A stretch of 64,000 nucleotides of DNA from Paragonimus westermani (taxonomy: Eukaryota; Platyhelminthes; Trematoda; Plagiorchiida; Troglotrematidae), in contig QNGE01000132.1 of the NCBI GenBank assembly GCA_008508345.1, forward strand, positions 1 through 64,000, in the 5' to 3' direction. Positions 60,626 through 64,000 of this stretch are shown piece by piece; the first letter of the stretch is position 1, and every line of letters starts with the position of its first letter. The notes beneath the pieces were generated by a model. It saw only the letters and a list, made by a program, of their open reading frames with translations. It searched no databases and was not told where the DNA came from. Position numbers and translations under genes: made by a program.

Positions 60626-63438
60626 TACAGTTAGATTACCACCCTATTCGCTTACTTCAGCTTAGAAGCTTTCACATGAAAGTGGGAAAATTGGAGACTC
60701 AAAAGTATGAGTTACTTCGAGGGATAAACTGGGTTATTTCGGTTAGTTGTCTAAGTATTAAGCAATTTTCATGTAGTTCTATATAGTACTACTCTGTAAG
60801 AACTGTAGCTGTAGGTGACTCTCTTGTAATGAGTGTGCCCCGTTTTGTTCCGCTAGGATTGCGTGAGGACAAGATCATGAGTTTCGAACATGTTGATCAT
60901 TGTGATATCGCCAAAACTGAGCGCTGTGCTACGTAATAATTTTGTTGGTTGCGTATTTCAGTCGAAACTGTGAGGAATTTTGTACTACGTCAGGAATAGG
61001 ATAGAATAGTGAAGTTCATTTCAGCGCTTGTACATCTCTTGAAATATCTCACGAAGCCATGTTTGAAAATTGTAGTCCACATACCTGTCCTCTCGATACA
61101 GCGTCCATCGATAAGCACCACGATTTGGTACCTATGTATTTCTGCGGCGAGTTACCTTACATCATTTTGTGGAGTGTTGTCATTATAAGGCGTATTCTGC
61201 GTCGAACGACATGCTTAGATTCTCGCTTTAGTACCTCGACGAGGGCTAAAGACGATTACATTTTACATTTCGCCAGTTAAGGATTAACGCAGTGTCTTCA
61301 TAGCATGGTACATAACACACTCGTACAGTAACCCACCTCCAACGAGTTAGCGGAGCAGTTGAATTGTTATCTGAAAAGGCAGGCCAAACTATTTAACTTT
61401 AGGTGGAGAATGAGAGGTGCTGCAATTGACGTACTGTTCGTCTGCAGAACCATTATCTATGTGTTACAAATGGGAGTTTGTTTGAGTTTCTGTGAGCAAG
61501 AGCCTTACACACGAAACTGAACGCAACCCTATAACTTTCCAGTGCAACAGTGCAACACGCGAACAAGTTGAAAAGCAGAATCATTATCAAAATTCGTCTA
61601 CTAAGCAGCTTCCTGCTTTGCGGACAGTTGCGCTTGTTTGTTTGTTTTGGATTGCTAAATATTCATAACAGTCAGCTGTCGTTTTTGGAACCCAGAACAA
61701 TCAAACAAGCCACTGAACATAGAACTCACCATATAGGTAGTGGAGAGTGTTAGTGCGACACACCCATCCTGTTTTCAGAACTGTTCAGGTTTCTTTGTAG
61801 TTCTACCAGAGTCACGTGAGCCGAACAGTGTGCGTTGTACAGCCTACCACTATCCATCGCGGTTGCCCAGATGGGAGAATCGCTACACACCCTGATTCCA
61901 AAGCATATGTTTCAGCAGAAGAGTAAAGATATGTCAACAGTTGATCGATTTTTCTCTCACCCTCTCAAGCGTGCACACGCCCTGTATAAACAAACTGCCC
62001 ATTTAGTCGACCGGACTGATCGGCTGCTCAGTTCACTGGTCGTTATTCTCATGTTCATGATACAACTAGGTGATCCAGCTATAGTGGTATGCTGAGCGTT
62101 TAATGTTTGACGTTGCATTTCCGTTTTGTACAGTGACCCAACATATGGGTTTACAAAGCTAACGCGATCCTTACTTCTTGAACTGATGTCAGTTACACTT
62201 ACACACATCGGAGTCTTTCAGTGTAATTATCTGCTAGTCGCGGAATATCAGAAATTTCCACTTGGTTATCTGGAGGTTAAAAGATCAAACGCGAATTGCT
62301 GATCGATTTCAACACTTGATATTAAGGAAACATAGCGTTAAGGATAGGTTTTTGAGTCGTTCACTTCGGGGTGCACTGTAAGCCCATCTTGTTACGTTTC
62401 AAATAAGCCGCCCACTGCGCATTTGTAACTATACATTTTGATGTGTGTCGCCCTTTGGGAGGTTATGTAATGTCATCTTGCTATTAACGCTTCTCCCGAA
62501 GAATGGTCACATGCTACGTAGTGACTTGTTGATACTGTTGTTCATCTGCCTCAGCATGAAACTGCCGAAAATGTTAGATTCAGTGGTTTAATTGAAACCA
62601 TTTTTCACTCAGTTTTCTAGAATCCAACTGCCAATGAAACAAGCATGGGATGATGTACCTCTATTTCGTTGCATTGAGTAATTAGGGTATCATTCTGCAA
62701 GCATCAGCCTTGTCATTTGCAGACTGTGGGATGTCATTTACTCACGTGGTGGGATGATATAGGTGCCAGCAACACCTGTGGAACAAATTTTGGCACTGTC
62801 TTAGAATTTAGTGGCCCGAAAAGAAAGTCTAGTTGACACACAGCGTCAAGATACGTTTGAATGGGTAGCATTTTATCTGTCAACTGGTATGATTGACAGA
62901 ATGCTGATGCTAGCGCTCAAGTGTGAAGAGCAAGATGAGTAACATATACGGCTTTAAAACCGTGGAATTGGAAAAGTTACACCACTCAATGAAAGCAAGC
63001 TTGTGTCATCTAGGAATCATAAACAGCTGGTTCCTACCAAAAGTTCACTACAATCGTGATCGACCATATACTTCTGATTCTTTAGTGTGAGTCGCATCAT
63101 GTTGCACCTTAACACGACCGCTCGGCGGAATGGCCGACTACACCAAGCCAGCATGTAAAATGCACCTGACGAGCAAGGATTATTCATACACGTAGATTAG
63201 TCGGATAAATCGGCCTGGATGATGTAGTCACCACCGCTAAACCATATGAAACAATAGATTGGGACGTTTAGGTGTTCGCGCGTACGAAATTTTATGTTGA
63301 TTTCTTATCGGGGGCGAATGTTAGACTTTCATGTTGATGTAAGTGATGCAGGTGAACTGAGGAGCCATAAAAGAAACCCTTATTACTTCGGTTGGCTAAA
63401 TAATAAACAGTTTGGCAGATTTACGATTTTAGATGAGA
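60626..63438. other. No recognisable gene
   Basis: Frames of up to 86 codons without known motifs. Nothing else is seen. Confidence 0.45.
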
Positions 63439-63458
63439 CCTGACTGTGAGAAGTCAGG
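63439..63458 (-). other. Hairpin abutting the tRNA-like repeat
   Basis: CCTGACT (63439-63445) and AGTCAGG (63452-63458) pair perfectly around a six-base loop. On the minus strand this hairpin directly follows the 3' end of the tRNA-like sequence, sharing its last base. It could be a structural 3' part of the repeat. Confidence 0.6.
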
Positions 63459-63525
63459 GCTTCGGCTGGATTCGAACCAGCATAATTCGACGCGGGAAAC
63501 ACTCTAGCAGCTAAGCTACGAAGCC
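63458..63525 (-). repeat. tRNA-like sequence (pseudo-tRNA or SINE head), copy B
   Basis: On the minus strand it begins GGCTTCG (63525-63519) and ends CGAAGCC (63464-63458), a perfect 7-bp acceptor stem. It has an A-box-like TAGCTTAGCTGCTAGAG with a D-arm (GCTT/GAGT) and a perfect T-arm GCTGG-TTCGAAT-CCAGC with B box. The middle is 18 bases, too short for a normal anticodon arm plus variable loop, and forms no stem, so no anticodon can be read. At 68 nt in all it is best seen as a tRNA-derived repeat or pseudogene. It is related to 50031-50111. Confidence 0.7.
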
Positions 63526-64000
63526 ACACGAGAAGCTCGGAAATGTCACAATTGGGCTCTTGCCGGGGTAGTCAATCTCCTGGATCATTTAGTGAATTTT
63601 ATATGACAGAGTGGGACGAGTAGGTGGGTCTAATTCAAAACAGAATTGCATACATTAATTCTTTAAAACCAATAAAGGCCATGTGCAATCTGTAGCCTAG
63701 TTCGATCAGGGGAATCATGTACTGTTCGAACCACACGCTTGTGTTTAACCCCACTGTCGAAAACCGTAGGATACCTTAGTCATTTACTTAGGAACTTTAT
63801 CACTCTGTCACTAGAGTTCTTCTGCGAATTTTTAGACAATACAGACAGCGGACACCGAAAAGTTTTAACGCTATCGAGGCTTGCATAACAACACGCCTAT
63901 CAACTTCAGAAGCTAGAGAAGGATTCGGCCATCGCACTACATACACTTTCAGCAAATCATAACGTAGGTTTTGATGAAGGTCGAGTGATTCCGTATAGGA
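63526..64000. other. Right edge; no recognisable gene
   Basis: The first 45 bases continue the homology of the tRNA-like repeat to the flank of the copy at 50031. Beyond that nothing is recognised. Confidence 0.4.

Noticed and set aside
63458..63525. Functional tRNA gene
   Set aside because: The acceptor and T-arm are perfect but the anticodon arm cannot form and the molecule is only 68 nt, so no anticodon can be assigned.

Overview
The window looks like repeat-rich, intron- or intergenic-type DNA from a parasitic flatworm. The reading frames are short and broken. The only well-supported protein-coding content is retroelement sequence, and the mix of families is typical of flatworms: a CsRn1-like Ty3/gypsy element, a BEL/Pao relic, a Penelope-like element with a GIY-YIG endonuclease, an R2-clade LINE, an EN-RT-C2H2 LINE, and a tRNA-headed SINE that carries a hammerhead ribozyme (a combination known from schistosome SM-alpha elements). 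A trematode seems more likely than a cestode, but this is inference. I found no host gene I can name, no rRNA and no CRISPR array.

Layout. A LINE reverse transcriptase scrap opens the window (about 20-115, +), and a CR1/jockey-type endonuclease scrap lies at 5410-5900 (-). From about 6.5 to 15.9 kb there is an LTR-retrotransposon block, all on the minus strand. It holds an almost intact gag (6467-7150), possible LTR material, an order-complete but broken gag-protease-RT-RNase H-integrase element (13812 down to about 10012), and the C-terminal end of a BEL/Pao polyprotein (15600-15900). A repeat of about 370 bp has split the protease; its second copy is at 60249-60625.

From 16 to 27.8 kb I recognise nothing. 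The 3' end of an EN-RT-C2H2 LINE lies at 27836-28715. Two Penelope-like fragments face away from each other at 31960-32850. An R2-clade LINE (RT, zinc knuckle, REL-type endonuclease) spans about 38570-40420. A second, longer copy of the EN-RT-C2H2 LINE follows at 41478-44098, with its endonuclease part inverted relative to its RT part.

The most interesting item is a SINE-like element at about 46557-46812. It has a pol III A/B-box head followed by a hammerhead whose stem I, stem II and catalytic core are intact (46639-46683). A truncated copy of its tail lies just upstream (46318-46385). Further right there are a possible Tc1-like transposase relic (about 48470-48690), two related tRNA-like repeats in opposite orientation (50031-50111 and 63458-63525), a small microsatellite (53385-53443) and long stretches in which I see nothing identifiable.

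The parts do not form a pathway. The non-autonomous elements (SINE, tRNA-like repeats, 370-bp repeat) would depend on LINE machinery like that found here as relics, but no specific partnership can be shown from the sequence.
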